Assembly: GCA_949987705.1 (NCBI GenBank)
Contig: OX465284.1
Location: 110,963,163 to 111,027,162 of the forward strand
Direction: 5' to 3'
Length of the DNA stretch: 64,000 bases
Origin: Thereva unica
Taxonomy: Eukaryota > Arthropoda > Insecta > Diptera > Therevidae
How positions within the stretch are numbered: position 1 is the first letter of the stretch; every line of letters starts with the position of its first letter. The notes under the pieces were generated by a model that saw only the letters and a program-made list of their open reading frames with translations, ran no database searches and was not told the origin of the DNA. The position numbers and the translations under genes were made by a program. This document shows positions 35,640 to 47,591 of the stretch, one piece after another.

Positions 35640-35792
35640 CTGAAAAAAGAAGATGAAAATAGCGATGTAACAAGAGATTGGAAATTTGCAGCAATGGTAG
35701 TTGACCGTTTGTGCCTTATTATTTTCACGCTATTCACAATAATTGCAACGTTAGCTGTATTGTTTTCGGCGCCACACTTTATCGTGACGTAA
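35640..35792 (+). CDS. nAChRalpha7: nAChR alpha exon H: TM4 and stop
   Basis: Acceptor TATAATTTCAG. It encodes LKKEDENSDVTRDWKFAAMV then VDRLCLIIFTLFTIIATLAV then LFSAPHFIVT and a TAA stop at 35790-35792. TM4 is the outermost, lipid-facing helix; the short extracellular C-terminus is typical of the family. Frame and length are as expected with no damage. Confidence 0.97.
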   Translation: MKKEDENSDVTRDWKFAAMVVDRLCLIIFTLFTIIATLAVLFSAPHFIVT

Positions 35793-36765
35793 TAACCATC
35801 ACAGGGCGACGATATCAAACGTATTATATATCCTGTTATTTGTTTTATTCTCATAACAATAATTAGGGCGAATTTACTGAAAATAATTAAGAAAAAAATT
35901 TATTAAAAACAAAAAAACAAACAAAAAAATAATTAAACCAAGAGTGAAGAAGTAATTAAATAAATTAATAATAACAAAAAAAATAAATAAATAAATAAAA
36001 GCAAATTGAAAAGTAAATAATTGAAGACACAACATACACACACACATATAAGTATATATTTCGGAAAAGGAAAACTAATTTTTTTGGTTCGATGTTTACA
36101 AATCAAGTAAAAAAAAAACAAAACAATAAAATAATTAAATTATTTTGATTTTTTCTATTGCTTATCAATTTTGTTTTTGAATGATTATTTAATTTAAAAA
36201 AAAAATACACAAACACAGACTAATAACGTCTACTTTGAGCCACAACACTGAGTTCATCTATTCACATTCTCTTCTAAGTCTCCACACTGAACAACTAAAC
36301 AATAGCTTAGAAATACATATTTCCGAGTTAATCATCTTATATAAAAGCGATTAATTACCTTTCACTAACTGCCTATATAATTGTTATTTTACAAATAAGC
36401 TACTTAAATTGTTGTTAATTTGGTCGAACGATAACTCAACCACGAATTCTATCTATTTCACACACGATCCGTTATACTACTAGCCCCAGGCAATCAATTC
36501 CTTCAATTCAAACTTTAAAAGAGTCTAGATCTCCATTACTTCGACTCACTTTACTTTGTTAAAGTTCTTAGTATTGTTTATTAATTTAGTTAAGCGGATC
36601 TTCTAACTGTAATCAATAAAAAATGGGTTACTACACCATATGGCATATAAAAGTTATAAAATATACTAAATTTCCTTAAAGGACATTTCTATACCAAAAG
36701 GTGTTCAAAAACTGCATTATCTTACCACGATGATAATGGACATTTGAAAATTTTCCCGGTATAAG
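35793..36765 (+). other. Receptor 3' flank / probable 3' UTR
   Basis: AT-rich sequence that becomes strongly A-rich on the + strand from about 35860 to 36200, with several AATAAA hexamers (for example in the AAATAAATAAATAAA run near 35985 and TCAATAAAAAATG near 36613). The true poly(A) site cannot be chosen from sequence. No other gene seen. Confidence 0.55.
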
Positions 36766-37706
36766 TCAAATGGTACTTTCGTTGAATATTTTATGAAAAC
36801 AGCAATTTTTTATTTGAATGTGTAGGGAGTTGTTTGGGAGGATAAAACCGAGTTTTTGGTATTCGGAGATGTGACGTTCGATCGCCATCTTGTTTTGAGT
36901 GGTGAAATATGATAACCTTATTTCTCGGATACCGTGAGCCCTACAGAGTGTTTGTAAAATATTTTGTTTAAATAATCAAATTACATACAACTTCCGTAAA
37001 TAATATTTTGCCTGTACCCAATCATTTCCGTTATTTGGCTTTTTTCGGCCTTATTTACCTGTACTAAATAATTGCATAGTTATTATCCATGGGAGTTTCA
37101 GTGTCCTCGTCGAGCAACATTGATGGGTATTCATAGTTGAATTCATCATCGTCTAATAACTTTAAATCTTTTACCACGTTCTCACATATTTCACCATTGC
37201 AATTATGACATATTGCAGAGCAAATCGCTCGTTTTCACCTTGAAGCCAAGTATCACCACACACTTTCCTGGCCGCCAACTGGATGGAACCTGTAGACCAA
37301 GAAAACAGTATACAAATCTTTATATGTCTGAGCATTTGTCGTCAGTCTCTGCCCAAAGATCTGGGGTGGTAGCACGTAAGTTGTATCAAACGACCTTTTC
37401 ATACAAAAATTTTTGTAACACTTGAACTTTTGTATGAAGAAGTCGACTGAAACAACTTAGGTACCTACCACCAAAGAACTTCTTTTCAGTCTCAAGCCGT
37501 GAATTTACGGTACGAGTTCACGCGGTATCCACTCGGACCTGAAAGCAAAACGCGAAAACCATCATTTTTCATACTCAAAACAAGATGGCGGCCGAAGGAT
37601 ATGCCTTCGGATCCCAAAAGCTCGGTTTTAAACTCCTAACCAACCTCCCTACACATTAACAAAAATTGTTGTGTTCAGAAAATGTTCATCGAAAGTACCA
37701 TTTGAG
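36766..37706. mobile_element. ~940-bp element with long (~130-bp) inverted repeats
   Basis: TCAAATGGTACTTTCG at 36766 is mirrored by CGAAAGTACCATTTGA ending at about 37706. The similarity continues inward through GTGTAGGGAG, AAAACCGAG and CGCCATCTTGTTTTGAGT (left near 36891-36900, right near 37577-37590). The central region (about 36950-37500) shows no domain that I recognise. Long-TIR DNA element, class undetermined. Confidence 0.75.
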
Positions 37707-38219
37707 TGGACTAGTATGCTAGAGCCAAGAAATTTCTTGCCTATATAAAACCAATGCAAAAAGATGACCAAAAAAACGCACAGAATTATTTTCTACATCT
37801 ATTTCTGTGTGTAAGTGTTTCCTAGAGAAAACAAATGACACCAGAACTAACATTTTTTTTAATGACGCGTAGATGTCGCTTTTGATAAAAATAACAATCA
37901 ATAAGTTATCAATAAGTTACTGTCAAAATATCTGAACTTATTGTCATTTTTCCTTTTTGGGAGAAAATTCCTAGGCTCTTGTCATACCAGGCTTGAATAT
38001 TATTCAACAAACTACGGTTTCATGACTCTAACTAAACTTTCACAAAATTTTTCTTTAATAACTTCCATATACAAAATATTTTATACATATCAACATTTTA
38101 ATAGATGAAACGTTTCAGATACTTTGACTTTAAAATTAATATACAGTCTAACGAGTCGTGTTTAGATGATTTGGCTTGTCAATTATATCAATTATTTTGT
38201 GAACAACATAAGTCCATTA
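37707..38219. other. Gene-free stretch
   Basis: AT-rich sequence between two TIR elements. Nothing recognised. Confidence 0.4.
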
Positions 38220-38602
38220 AGGTGCCGGCCCATAGAACGCGTTAACGCGATGCGCGCGCAAGATGCGTGTGAGAGTTCCGTTTCCGAAAAATTCGACAGA
38301 CCCAATGAACGCGTTGTACGCGTATGACATTTCATTTTTTATTGAATAAAAATTCATATTTTTGAACTTCGCACACTAGATTAAAAAAAGATTGAAAATT
38401 CAAATTATGTACACAACAAACGTCAAACGCGCCTATCGCATGGAAAAGTTGAAAATTGGTCAACTTCAAGCGTTGGGAGCTTTATTTGCGTGTGTCGCGG
38501 TAGTCATTGGGACTGGTTCCATTAAATACCATTTACTTCAACTGAAATGTCACACGCATCTTGCGCGCGCATCGCGTTAACGCGTTCTATGGGCCGGCAC
38601 CT
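38220..38602. mobile_element. 383-bp MITE with perfect 53-bp TIR, TSD TTA
   Basis: Left arm 38220-38272 starts AGGTGCCGGCCCATAGAACG and continues through GTTAACGCGATGCGCGCGC. The right arm 38550-38602 is its exact reverse complement by eye. Flanks are TTA on both sides (ending 38219 and starting 38603), as for PIF/Harbinger-type elements. The arms are GC-rich and contain nested palindromes (GTTAAC, GCGCGC). An interior + frame reads QLQALGALFACVAVVIGTG, possibly chance. Confidence 0.92.
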
Positions 38603-38869
38603 TTAGCTCGTTGAAATATATATTTTGTTCCCAGTTCGACAGTTCTGTAAAACCGCATATATTCGATTTTATGTCATGCATATTTATCAATCTAGAAATG
38701 GACTATAAACAGAACCATTATGCTCTGAAGTAATAGATTCGTTTCATATTTTCCAAGAACATTCAATGCATGAATTAATCAAGTTAGTATGAGTAATATA
38801 ATCAGTTTAATCTTTTTAGATTCAATTCAATTCAACCAAGTTCGTTACAATGTCAATTAAAGTTATGTT

Positions 38870-39632
38870 TATGTTTAACAAAAACTGCAATATCTTAATT
38901 AGAAGGAATCAGTTTCTAAAATTAACATCAAAGAATAAAGAAACAAAATAAAGAAGTTTTTAAATCCTCAACAAAAAACGTTGCGAACAAAGCCCCCCAA
39001 CAATCTAATTAATTTGCCAATTAGTAGACGATCAGTGTTTTTTTCAATTGAAACTTTATTGAAAGAATACACCAATTTGTAATTTAATTAAATATTATCA
39101 AAAATCTTTACTATGCCTACATGTATCGAAAAAGCATAAATAATTCTGTAATAAATAATAAAAAAATCAATTAAAAATGCACCCGCGATAAACTCCCTTA
39201 AGGCATAAAACGTATGAAAATGATTTTTTTTTATTAATATTTTTTTATCGGTTGCCAATGTATGTAAAAAATCAATTTAAAATCATGTCCTGGGTTTTCC
39301 CTTGATGAAATCGAAATATAACGAAAGAAAGAATTATGAACACACACTCACACACACATACAATAAAAAACCATAAATTTTTCAATTTATTCATGAAATT
39401 TTTACAGGCCGAAAAAATGTGAATCCACTAAAAAACAATAACAAAGACGGGAACGTGAAAATCAACCACGCTTTAAACATTAAAATCATTCAAAATGAAG
39501 AATTTAAGTATCAATATTTATCATTATTGTGTTATCATTGTTTTTTACTTTAATCGTTACATTTTTATTGTTTTTCTATTTACATTTTATTTTATGCGCT
39601 TAATTGTGAGTTTAATTATTATTTGCTTTTAA
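38870..39632. repeat. A-rich block 2
   Basis: AT-rich, low-complexity sequence rich in AAATAA and AAAAAC runs, without long inverted repeats or open frames of interest. It ends at the left TIR of the 39633-41627 element. Confidence 0.5.
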
Positions 39633-39723
39633 GGGGTCATTTATAAATTACGTCTCACGTTAAGGGGGAGGGAGGGGGTCGACGAACATTGTGACATTGT
39701 GTAAACCCTGACACCAAGGCTTA

Positions 39724-39942
39724 TTCTCGTTGTCGAGTGACGTGACAGATGTATCACTTCAACCTTAAATTGGTATTCTAATTGTCAATCTAACAGATTT
39801 ACGGCGAACAAATCGACAAAATTCGTTTTTAATTGTCGCAAGATGGCGTGTGAAGTGATATTTTCTTCGATACGTGTGTGTGTAGGTATCGACAGTTTCA
39901 TTCTACCGCGCCCCTCGTAGTCACGTCACTCGCCCACGAGAA
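39724..39942. mobile_element. 219-bp TA-flanked MITE (family TTCTCGTTG), copy 2
   Basis: TIRs TTCTCGTTGTCGAGTGACGT and reverse complement, with TA at 39722-39723 and 39943-39944. Same family as 12366-12571 but inverted, nested inside the 39633-41627 locus. Confidence 0.85.
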
Positions 39943-40238
39943 TACCACCAATTGCTTAGTCCGTTGACCAGGCGACACAAAGTGCCACTTGACATACGAC
40001 ATGAGAAAACAGCACGGCTACTATTGCATGATTTCTTACAAGACGTCAGAATCTCAAGAAATTTATGCTTGTGTTCTAATTGTTTTGTAGATTTTGATAC
40101 AGCTTATGGTTTCAAATAAAACCATTTAACTTTTTTTATTTTCTAATTTTTAGTTTGATCTTTAGCTCGTATCATTATGCAAACTCCTCATCCTTTTCAA
40201 CTGTTTCATTGCATCTTTATTGCACGGTTTCTTACCTG

Positions 40239-40800
40239 TTAATTTCTGAGAATCAAGCTCCTCAATATCCTTCCAAAGTCGATGCTACATACGCTTGACC
40301 TTCCTTCCTCTTTATGGACAGTGGAAACCCATGACGAAATAATTGGCAACATCCTTCTCTCGGCCAATTTGGCTGGAAATTGCATGACCGGTTCCTCCAC
40401 ATTCAACTTTTCATTCAACTTCAACACAGATTTTTCCTTTCGCAAGTTGCATGCGAACGAAAGAGAAAAAATTGTCGAAGTTGAACCGGTCTATGGCTTT
40501 AGGATTGATAAGGTGTACGCCCTTCCTTTCAAAATCAATTTCAACAGATGATATGTCCGTTTCATACATTTGCGAGACCATACCACCTTTGTGATGTAGC
40601 CGATAGCGCCGTCCACTAACCCTTTCGAGACGTCAACGTTAGCACGTAAAATAACTTTGACTCCTAATAATATTCTCATTCTTTCTGAGTTTGAATTGAT
40701 TTGGTTACCATCGTAAATATTTCTCTTTGATCAGCATTCATAGGTCATTGAGCCAATTGGAACTGATTTTCGTTCATGGACAAGTGTCGTACTTCTTCTT
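40239..40800 (-). pseudogene. Helitron-type Pif1 helicase fragment 2
   Basis: Read on the - strand in order: MNENQFQLAQ and MNADQREIFTMVTKSIQT (about 40775-40690), then LLGVKVILRANVDVSKGLVD and GAIGYITKVVW (40678-40585), then AERRMLPIISSWVSTVHKEE (about 40385-40320). These match the C-terminal helicase core of Helitron Pif1-like proteins, where 'VERRMLPI.LSWASTVHK.QG' is a conserved block. Walker A and B segments are deleted, and frames shift at least twice. Confidence 0.72.
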
Positions 40801-41189
40801 CTTCTTTTTCTAACTCAATAAGCTCAACTAGTTCTAGTATGTGGAACGTGTATTAGTTATGCATGCCCAGGGGCGGCGCTTTCATAGGTGCGAATGGTGC
40901 ACTTGCACCGGGCGCAATTTGCCGGGGCGCAATTTCAGAAATACAGGATTAAAAAAAACTTAGAACTTAGAAGAAAAAAAGGCGGCTAGAAATTACACAA
41001 ATTTACCCAATATCTGCTCCTGTACTTTCTCATCCAAGAAAAACCGGGAAAATCCGGGAAATTTATGTTATACGCATTACTATGAAGCAATCGAAGCGAG
41101 TATTTGTGTCTTTTTCCATTGTCCTGCACTGTGTTCCAAAATGAACAGCTTATGGGGCGCAACATGGCATAGTGCACCGGGCGCAAAAT

Positions 41190-41490
41190 ACCTGGCGCCA
41201 TTTTTAAATTTTCTAATTTTGATAACAGTTTCATTACTTCCCATTTTGGTTTTTTAATTTTTTTTACCACAGATTCGTTATTTGTGACCTTAAAAACTGC
41301 CCGATACCGACTTTCAATGGATTCAGAACACATTTGCAAAATTCATCCGCCATTTTAAATTTTCTAATTTTGATCACAGAATTGTCATTTGTGGGCCTAA
41401 AAAAATCCCGATGCCGATTTTGATTGGAATCGGAACCCAATTGCAAAAATTGTCCGCCATCTTGATTTTATTTACAAAATTGTCAGATTG
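41190..41490. repeat. ~107-bp tandem repeat, ~2.5 units
   Basis: ATCCGCCAT recurs at 41345 and GTCCGCCAT at 41452, with shared stretches TTTTAAATTTTCTAATTTTGAT and CCGATTTTGATTGGAATCGG. It is clearly related to the 4-unit array at 48030-48555. Confidence 0.7.
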
Positions 41491-41634
41491 CATTGTCACA
41501 GTAATTGCAAAATATGAGACGTCACACTAAGGAGGGATAATGGCACAAATGTCACCAGCTGTGACAAGGACGGGGGAGGGGTCAACAAATCATGAAATTC
41601 GTGTGACGTAATTTATTAATGGCCTCCAATGTTG

Positions 41635-42620
41635 TATAAAACAAATAAAAAACAAATTTTTTGAATTATAATTTTAAAAATTTAAAACAAAACGCAAATA
41701 AACAAAAAAAATAATAATAAACTAGTGAAATAGGTAAATAATATAAAAAAAAGGAGAAAAATTAGAATGTGCCTAGTTAAATCAATAAAAAAAATTAATG
41801 TTCACGCACATAGTAAATGTGCAAAAATTATTTAGTAAATAAGGAAATAGAAAGGAGTAATCCTCAACAACAACAACAAAAAATGAGTAATAAAAGAACA
41901 CACTAAAAAACCAACACGGTCGAAAAGGAGATATAGAGGATTAAACGTAGGTTTGATAATAATAAATTAAACAAAAAAATTAATAACAATTGTAACTACA
42001 ACAAGAAAAAAATGAATAATTACTGTAGATAAATACAACAAACAAAAAAAATGCGAATATAAGCACACTTACAATGAGTTGAATATATTGTAAGTTATAA
42101 TGTATATATATATATAGAAAGAATATATTATATATATATACACACACGCATATATAATATAAGTATATATTTAGAGGAGTTGTAGGGGTGGAAAAGATTT
42201 TTCGTTAAATGAAAAATACGAATACTTATACCTTAAGCGGTGTTAGTAAAAAAAGAAAAAAAGAAGAATAATAGTCACTTAAATGCTGTGATAAAACAAT
42301 TATTATTTATTTTAACAAAAAAAAAATATAAAACAAATAATTGATATTTGATATGAAGTTCTTAAATAATATATAAAAAGAATATTTGATACATTAATGT
42401 AGTGGTATTAAATTGGTTTCTAGGATTTCATTTTTATAACTATAATGAGAATTTTGAGCTGGGCTGTAATTTGTTATTTTTATAAATTTTCTTACATAAG
42501 CTGTATTCTTCAACGAATATAGCGACGCATTAAAGGATAAAACGTTCTTTATATTTTCTACTCTACTATTATTGCCCTTACATTCATACATTTACATATA
42601 ATTCCCATCCATTCAGGATA
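41635..42620. repeat. A-rich block 3 with TA microsatellite
   Basis: Low-complexity A-rich + strand with short TA/CA microsatellites at about 42105-42165. No gene seen. It abuts the LINE remnants that start near 42650. Confidence 0.55.
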
Positions 42621-42677
42621 CTAACAGAACCCTTAAACCCAAGCCTCCATTGCTTTGATAAATTTCGACTGACTACT

Positions 42678-43240
42678 CTAGATAAGTCCAGGGTCATCAT
42701 CCGAAGCGGAGTCGCCGTAGGGGTATGCGGCATCCGCCACTTTACCCATTTTCTTCAGTATGTGTACTCCAAAGGATAATTTGTTATCAACCATCACTCC
42801 GAGGTACTTCACGGCGTTCGTTAATGCAACTGTCGCGTCTCCCACATCGAACCTGCACAGCGTTTTGTGAGTTGCAAGCTCAACTCCCCAGTCGTTCATC
42901 CAGAAAGAGATTCTACGCATTGCCTGGTTGAAGCACGTCTGCGCGGCTTCGACGTCGTCTGCGTACCCAAGCAGGAAGAGATCCTCGGGCATATCCAAAC
43001 GTAGGAGCCAAGCCATCGTTGGTTTCGTACGTTATGAAGCGCTTATTCAGGTAATCCCCCAGCATCCTTTGCAGATATAGAGGGAGTTTGATGACGTAGT
43101 ACACATTCCCAAGCTCTGGGGAAAAGACTCTTCCTCCTACCCGACCCCCGCGCTTAGAGTCATCTGAAAAGAAGTTTATGGCACCCTGAAGAATGTATGA
43201 TCTATTTCTCCATTCACGTGAGGATATAGACTCCATAGTT
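42678..43240 (-). pseudogene. Non-LTR retrotransposon remnant: RNase H piece and RT (YADD)
   Basis: The - strand starts with INFFSDDSKRGGRVGGRVFS and PELGN, matching the start of a LINE RNase H domain (DGSK..GGVFS) with the catalytic DGS altered to DDS. It is followed by YLNKRFITYETNDG, an RT region. A deletion joins this to LLRLDMPEDLFLLGYADDVE, containing the YADD active-site motif, then NDWGVELATHKT and KYLGVMVDNKLSFGVHI. The RT part is most like the R1 group. The normal order is RT then RNase H, so this copy is rearranged as well as frame-broken. Confidence 0.72.
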
Positions 43241-44289
43241 CCGCGTGGGGTTTTATACCAGCAACAGTTATTTTTTTTCCTTTTATTTTCTTGAGCACTT
43301 CTAAGCTATTTATATTTCCTCTACAACTTACACAACTACAATATTTGTCTGGTAATACAATACCATCCGGCAATCCTCGTTTTCGTGCATATTACACCCA
43401 AGAAGTTCGTTTATAAATAGAATAACTGTTTGCTATTGCCCCATGAACCCATGTCTTGAACGATATGACAAACTAGTAGTACAAAAACGTGATTCCAAAG
43501 TTTGATTTCTTTACATAAAAAGATTGTGTCTACTTCAATCATAGCGTAAGAGACATAACGTCTCCCAATCCGTGCCTATTTTCTACTTTGATCACGTGAA
43601 GTAGCCAAGTATTGTTGAATTTTATCTAACAGTAGTTGAAAGAAAGCGTGACACATCATAATTTTTATAAAGAAAGTTTTTTTTTTTTAAATTTAGAGTA
43701 AATAAACTAACTAGAATAGTTATTAAGTTTATTGTGAAAAGAAAAGAAAATTCTTGACTGGCGTCAGTATATTCGATCCAACTACTGTTTGGCGATTGAA
43801 ATCATGTTGAGTATTTAACGTGACTATATATTAAAAGCCAAAGCTTTGTCAGAACTAGTTCCAGTCAAAAGATGTCAGGAATGCAGAAATTAGAAAAAAA
43901 ACAATACTTCCTTGTTCACAATACCACAGTGCTTTTACTATTAACCCAATTTTCAGAAAATATGAATTCGTAAAGTTCTCAAGTGATATTTTTCAATACA
44001 AAATAATTACCATAAATCACCTGATTTGGAACAGCAATTCTGCTTGTTAATCAGTGCCACAAACAGATGTCACTATTTACGATGTTTAGAGATAAAATTA
44101 AATTTGAGTGTTGAAATTGAAGTTGAGCCAACTTTGACTGATGTTCATAGCCGGCGGATGTAGCAGTAACCACCCGAAAATTCCGCGTGGGTAAAATACG
44201 TGTAACTGAGCTTGTGACTTGATCTATTTGTTTTCCAAATTGTAGTTATTGGATCAGCTTTTATCTAGCTAACTAATACCAGCTAATAC

Positions 44290-44690
44290 TTCTGGTGTTT
44301 CTTGGCCTCTTTCTCTGCGTCTTTCCGCCAGCTTTCATCGTCGCTTCCACTTTTCTCCATCTATTCTTGTCCTAGCATGTTTTCGGTGCTGGTAGGGCCT
44401 GGGCCGTTTCCTCTAGTTCCGCCCTATATTCCTCTAACGTTTCATACGTGAGTATGGCGGGTACAGCTGTGGGTCATCGTGCTCGAAACGAAGGAACTGC
44501 GTTAGATCGTAACTCACTTCCACCGGCTCCCCTCTAACATATTCTGGATTATAGTGACGTATGCCTTCTCTGGCCAGAATGTCTACGGAGATCATCCCTG
44601 CTATTACACACGCCACATCGTTGGACGGGGTCCTGTATGCGCAGAACGTGCTGAAGGAGCTTCGTCTGAATGCGATCTGCACTTTCTGCT
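44290..44690 (-). pseudogene. Non-LTR retrotransposon C-terminal remnant
   Basis: The - strand translation RRSSFSTFCAYRTPSNDVAC and VIAGMISVDILAREGIRHYN matches the post-RT region of R1-like elements (AYRTVS..A..VIAG..PI.LLA.E). It may be from the same element as 42678-43240, but it lies on the 5' side of that RT fragment, so the locus is rearranged or made of two insertions. Confidence 0.6.
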
Positions 44691-44699
44691 GTTAAGCCT

Positions 44700-45333
44700 C
44701 GTTCCCACTTTAAATGGAATATATCCGGTTCATGCTGCTAATCTTAACTTTTTGTCCTTATAGTGCTCCGACGTTTTGTCCCATAAGCCAGCTCTATTTT
44801 CAACCAGCGATATTAACGTACATAAATCAACATACACTTTGCAAGGGCGCAGACGCTGAAATGATGTATGTGGGGTCATACGCGGGGTTGGAGTGGGGCA
44901 CATCGGTGCCATCTCGTCGGCGGATTCATTCGCATTATATCCGGTCCGAGTGTTTAGACGGCTCATCGTAGTGACAAAACGTCTGTTAAAAAACCCCGAT
45001 CCGCTCTTTTTCCCGGATCTGTCTAAATGTAAACAACAGTTTTTCATATCAATTGTATTACCATTGGAATATCCGTCTCTTTAGACGAACCGAGAAAACA
45101 GACCGGTGTGGAGCTCTGCATGTTGTTCGGTACACCGTCGACCCATCTTTCGATTCACAATGTAGTATCCTACATTTTTTCGGTTTTAGGTAAAATACCA
45201 AATAACAGGGCGTTTGTTAAACCCACTCAGGACCAACACCATCTGCCGTCACGGCTGATGTTGTCTAATTTTGACAGGAGATGTAAATCCAAAATTAGGC
45301 AATGGAATGAGCGAGACGAAATATAAAATAATA
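44700..45333. other. Gene-free stretch, possibly LINE-derived
   Basis: Overlapping frames on both strands without a domain that I can name. Adjacent to LINE remnants, so it may be degraded parts of the same elements. Confidence 0.35.
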
Positions 45334-45720
45334 GGGGTATTCATGATCTGTGTTATTGGAAGGGGTTAGTGCGAAAAGGATTCAACTCGCAAAATTGGAA
45401 TTTCGAGTAATTTAGCTTCAAAGATTTCATTAGAAGTGCATTTGGGCGGATTTGAGACGTTCTTATATTAAAAAAATTTGGAACCGTTACAAATTTTTGC
45501 CTTTTTAACAAGAGTAAAGGACAGAGTATCCGGAAACGATTCCAATTTTGCCAAAAAAGTATAATCGCAAAAATTGTCAGTTGAACCCTTTTTACACTTA
45601 CCCCTTCATTTGTGTTATTTGTGTTATTCATGTTAAACAAATGTCATTTACTATGAGTTTTATTTTCGATTTAGTATAAATAACACGAATAACACAAATA
45701 ACACAGATCATGAATACCCC
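45334..45720. mobile_element. 387-bp MITE, TIR GGGGTATTCATGATCTGTGT
   Basis: Left end GGGGTATTCATGATCTGTGT (continuing TATT) at 45334 and its exact counterpart AATAACACAGATCATGAATA + CCCC ending 45720. TA on both sides. Subterminal repeats of AATAACAC are clustered in the right half (about 45605-45710). No coding capacity. Confidence 0.88.
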
Positions 45721-45929
45721 TAATGTCACTTACTCATTGTGCACGAGGCATAAAAATTCTTAAAATATTTAAATAATCAAAATTTCACCGCACCTTATTA
45801 TGAGTTGATCGACTCCTTAAATGTAACTAACATGTCAACAACTATCTATTACTTTTCGGACACCTTCCAATACAAAGCATATAATAACAAACAAACCTAT
45901 TTAGCCCATGCTCAATTTCTTACACTAAA

Positions 45930-47588
45930 ATCTCATTTATAAAAAATCTTTAAATTAAATTTAATTACTACTTTTATTATTAATTAAAACGTCTCTCATT
46001 TTCCAACTAAAATCGGCGTTCACCAACATGAACTTTTAAAAGTAAAAAGAAAAAGTATTTAAAAAAAAACAAACGGTTACCCTTTAAACAAAAAAAAGTA
46101 GAATTAAACAAACCAAAAGAAAAAAAATATGTTAAACACTTACACGAATAAACTTAAACAAAAAAAAATTAAAATTTAATAAATAAAAACTAGAAAATTA
46201 AAAACTAAAATAATAAATAAAAACAATTAAAAATGTTGAAATAAAAGTTAACCGCTGAATAAATTTAAGATAAAAAAATAAAAAAAAAAATATAACACTA
46301 AATATTTAAAAAAACAAAACATTAATAATAAAATATAAAAATATATAAATCATCTCCTCTACTTTTTTTTATTATTATTTTGATTTTTACTTTTTTTATT
46401 ATTATTATTATTCTCATTAAAAGATATTTACCTTGAAAATGAAAACAAACAAAATATAAATAAAAAAGAAATTTTCGAGACAGGATTTGATGTTTTTAAT
46501 AAGAAATTTTATTATAAAAAAAAAATTATAAATAAATAAAAAACACAGTAAAACGACTTTTAGTTGTTTCCTTAAATTTCAAGTAATTATACGTAAACAA
46601 AAACAAAAAAAAATGTAAAAACAAGAATAAAGTGGTGCGTTAAAAAACAACAATTTTTTAAACAAATTATATATTATTATATATATATATGTATATGTAA
46701 AGAACAACTTAGACTTAGATCTATAAAACAAAAAAACAAAACACACACACGAGAATTGCTTTAATATGAAAAACCAAAAACAAAAAAAACACCTTAGACG
46801 GTCGTACGTATGTGAGTCACGTGAATAATAATAATAATAATATTAATAATATGTCATATTGACATTCAGCGAAGAAGAATTATTTAAATGAATAATATAA
46901 AAAAAAAACATTTATAGTTAATTATATATATAAAAAAAAGAAACAACAAATACGACGAAAACAGAAAAATAAAATAAAAAATAAAGTTGTTTTTTTTTAT
47001 TCAAAACAAATTTATATAAATTATTCAAAAAAACCAATTGTTACATTACAATACCTGTGTAATGATAAACACATTAACAGAATATGTAATATTGATAAAC
47101 AAAAACAAAAAACATTCGATGAATAATAGTTACTACAAATTGCTTAGAGTATTATATAGTTTTGAGGATAGAGAATCCTTAGTTGCTAAAAATATCGAAA
47201 ATTTTTTATTTAAGAATTTTAATAGATTTTATTGTTAATTAAACAACTCTTAAACGGTCTTCCCAGTTATGAAAATATTAAAAAAAATATTTAAGCAGAA
47301 GAATAAAGAGATATAATAATATATAAGAATATTGTAAATTAGCTAATATTATGTAAACCTCAGAATTATATTAAATGCACTTTTTTTTTCGTTTTTTCTC
47401 TCTCTCACAAGAAAGAATTATTGGCGGCACATAATTAAAAATTGTTGAGTTTTTGAATTTAACTTGCTGATGGTGAATGAATTTATTAGTATGATGCTTC
47501 AAAATCTATTTTTAGTTTATATTTCATTCTACATTTAAGATTAGCAGAACAATTACTAATACAGTGATAGTCAAAGGTTTGTAAATAC
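45930..47588. repeat. A-rich block 4
   Basis: About 1.6 kb of very A-rich + strand with AAT/TAT microsatellites (46827-46850) and no TIR elements or gene. Long phenylalanine-rich or lysine-rich open frames here are low-complexity artefacts. Confidence 0.6.
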
Positions 47589-47591
47589 TTA

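Larger units (their letters stand above)
14791..35792 (+). other. nAChRalpha7: Nicotinic acetylcholine receptor alpha subunit gene (alpha7-type), 3' part
   Basis: Eight exons splice into an uninterrupted 1,020-nt frame (339 codons plus stop). They cover the end of the extracellular ligand-binding domain, all four membrane segments and the C-terminus of a pentameric acetylcholine-gated cation channel of neuronal plasma membranes. The vicinal Cys-Cys pair (YYNCCPEPY) marks an alpha subunit. GEK before TM2 fits cation selectivity. The TM3-exit sequence STILILNYHHRNPDTHEMSEW and the SSKSLLANVLDIDDDFR block place it in the insect alpha5/alpha6/alpha7 group, closest to alpha7 as I remember it; alpha5 is the main alternative. 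The signal peptide, loops A to E and Cys-loop exons are not seen and are presumed upstream of the window. Intron lengths are 86, 5945, 10548, 94, 135, 354 and 2820 bp. Confidence 0.85.
39633..41627. mobile_element. ~2-kb TIR locus (GGGGTCATTTATAAATTACG ends)
   Basis: The left end GGGGTCATTTATAAATTACG continues to TCTCACG and then a G-rich run (GGGGGAGGGAGGGGGTC near 39663). The right end mirrors both: GGGGGAGGGGTC near 41571, then GTGTGACGTAATTTATTAAT and GGCCTCC to 41627, imperfect. Inside are a TA-flanked MITE (39724), a Helitron-type helicase fragment (-) and a short run of ~110-bp tandem repeats (41190-41490). TIRs of this style are familiar from many insect genomes; I do not assign a superfamily. 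Confidence 0.65.
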
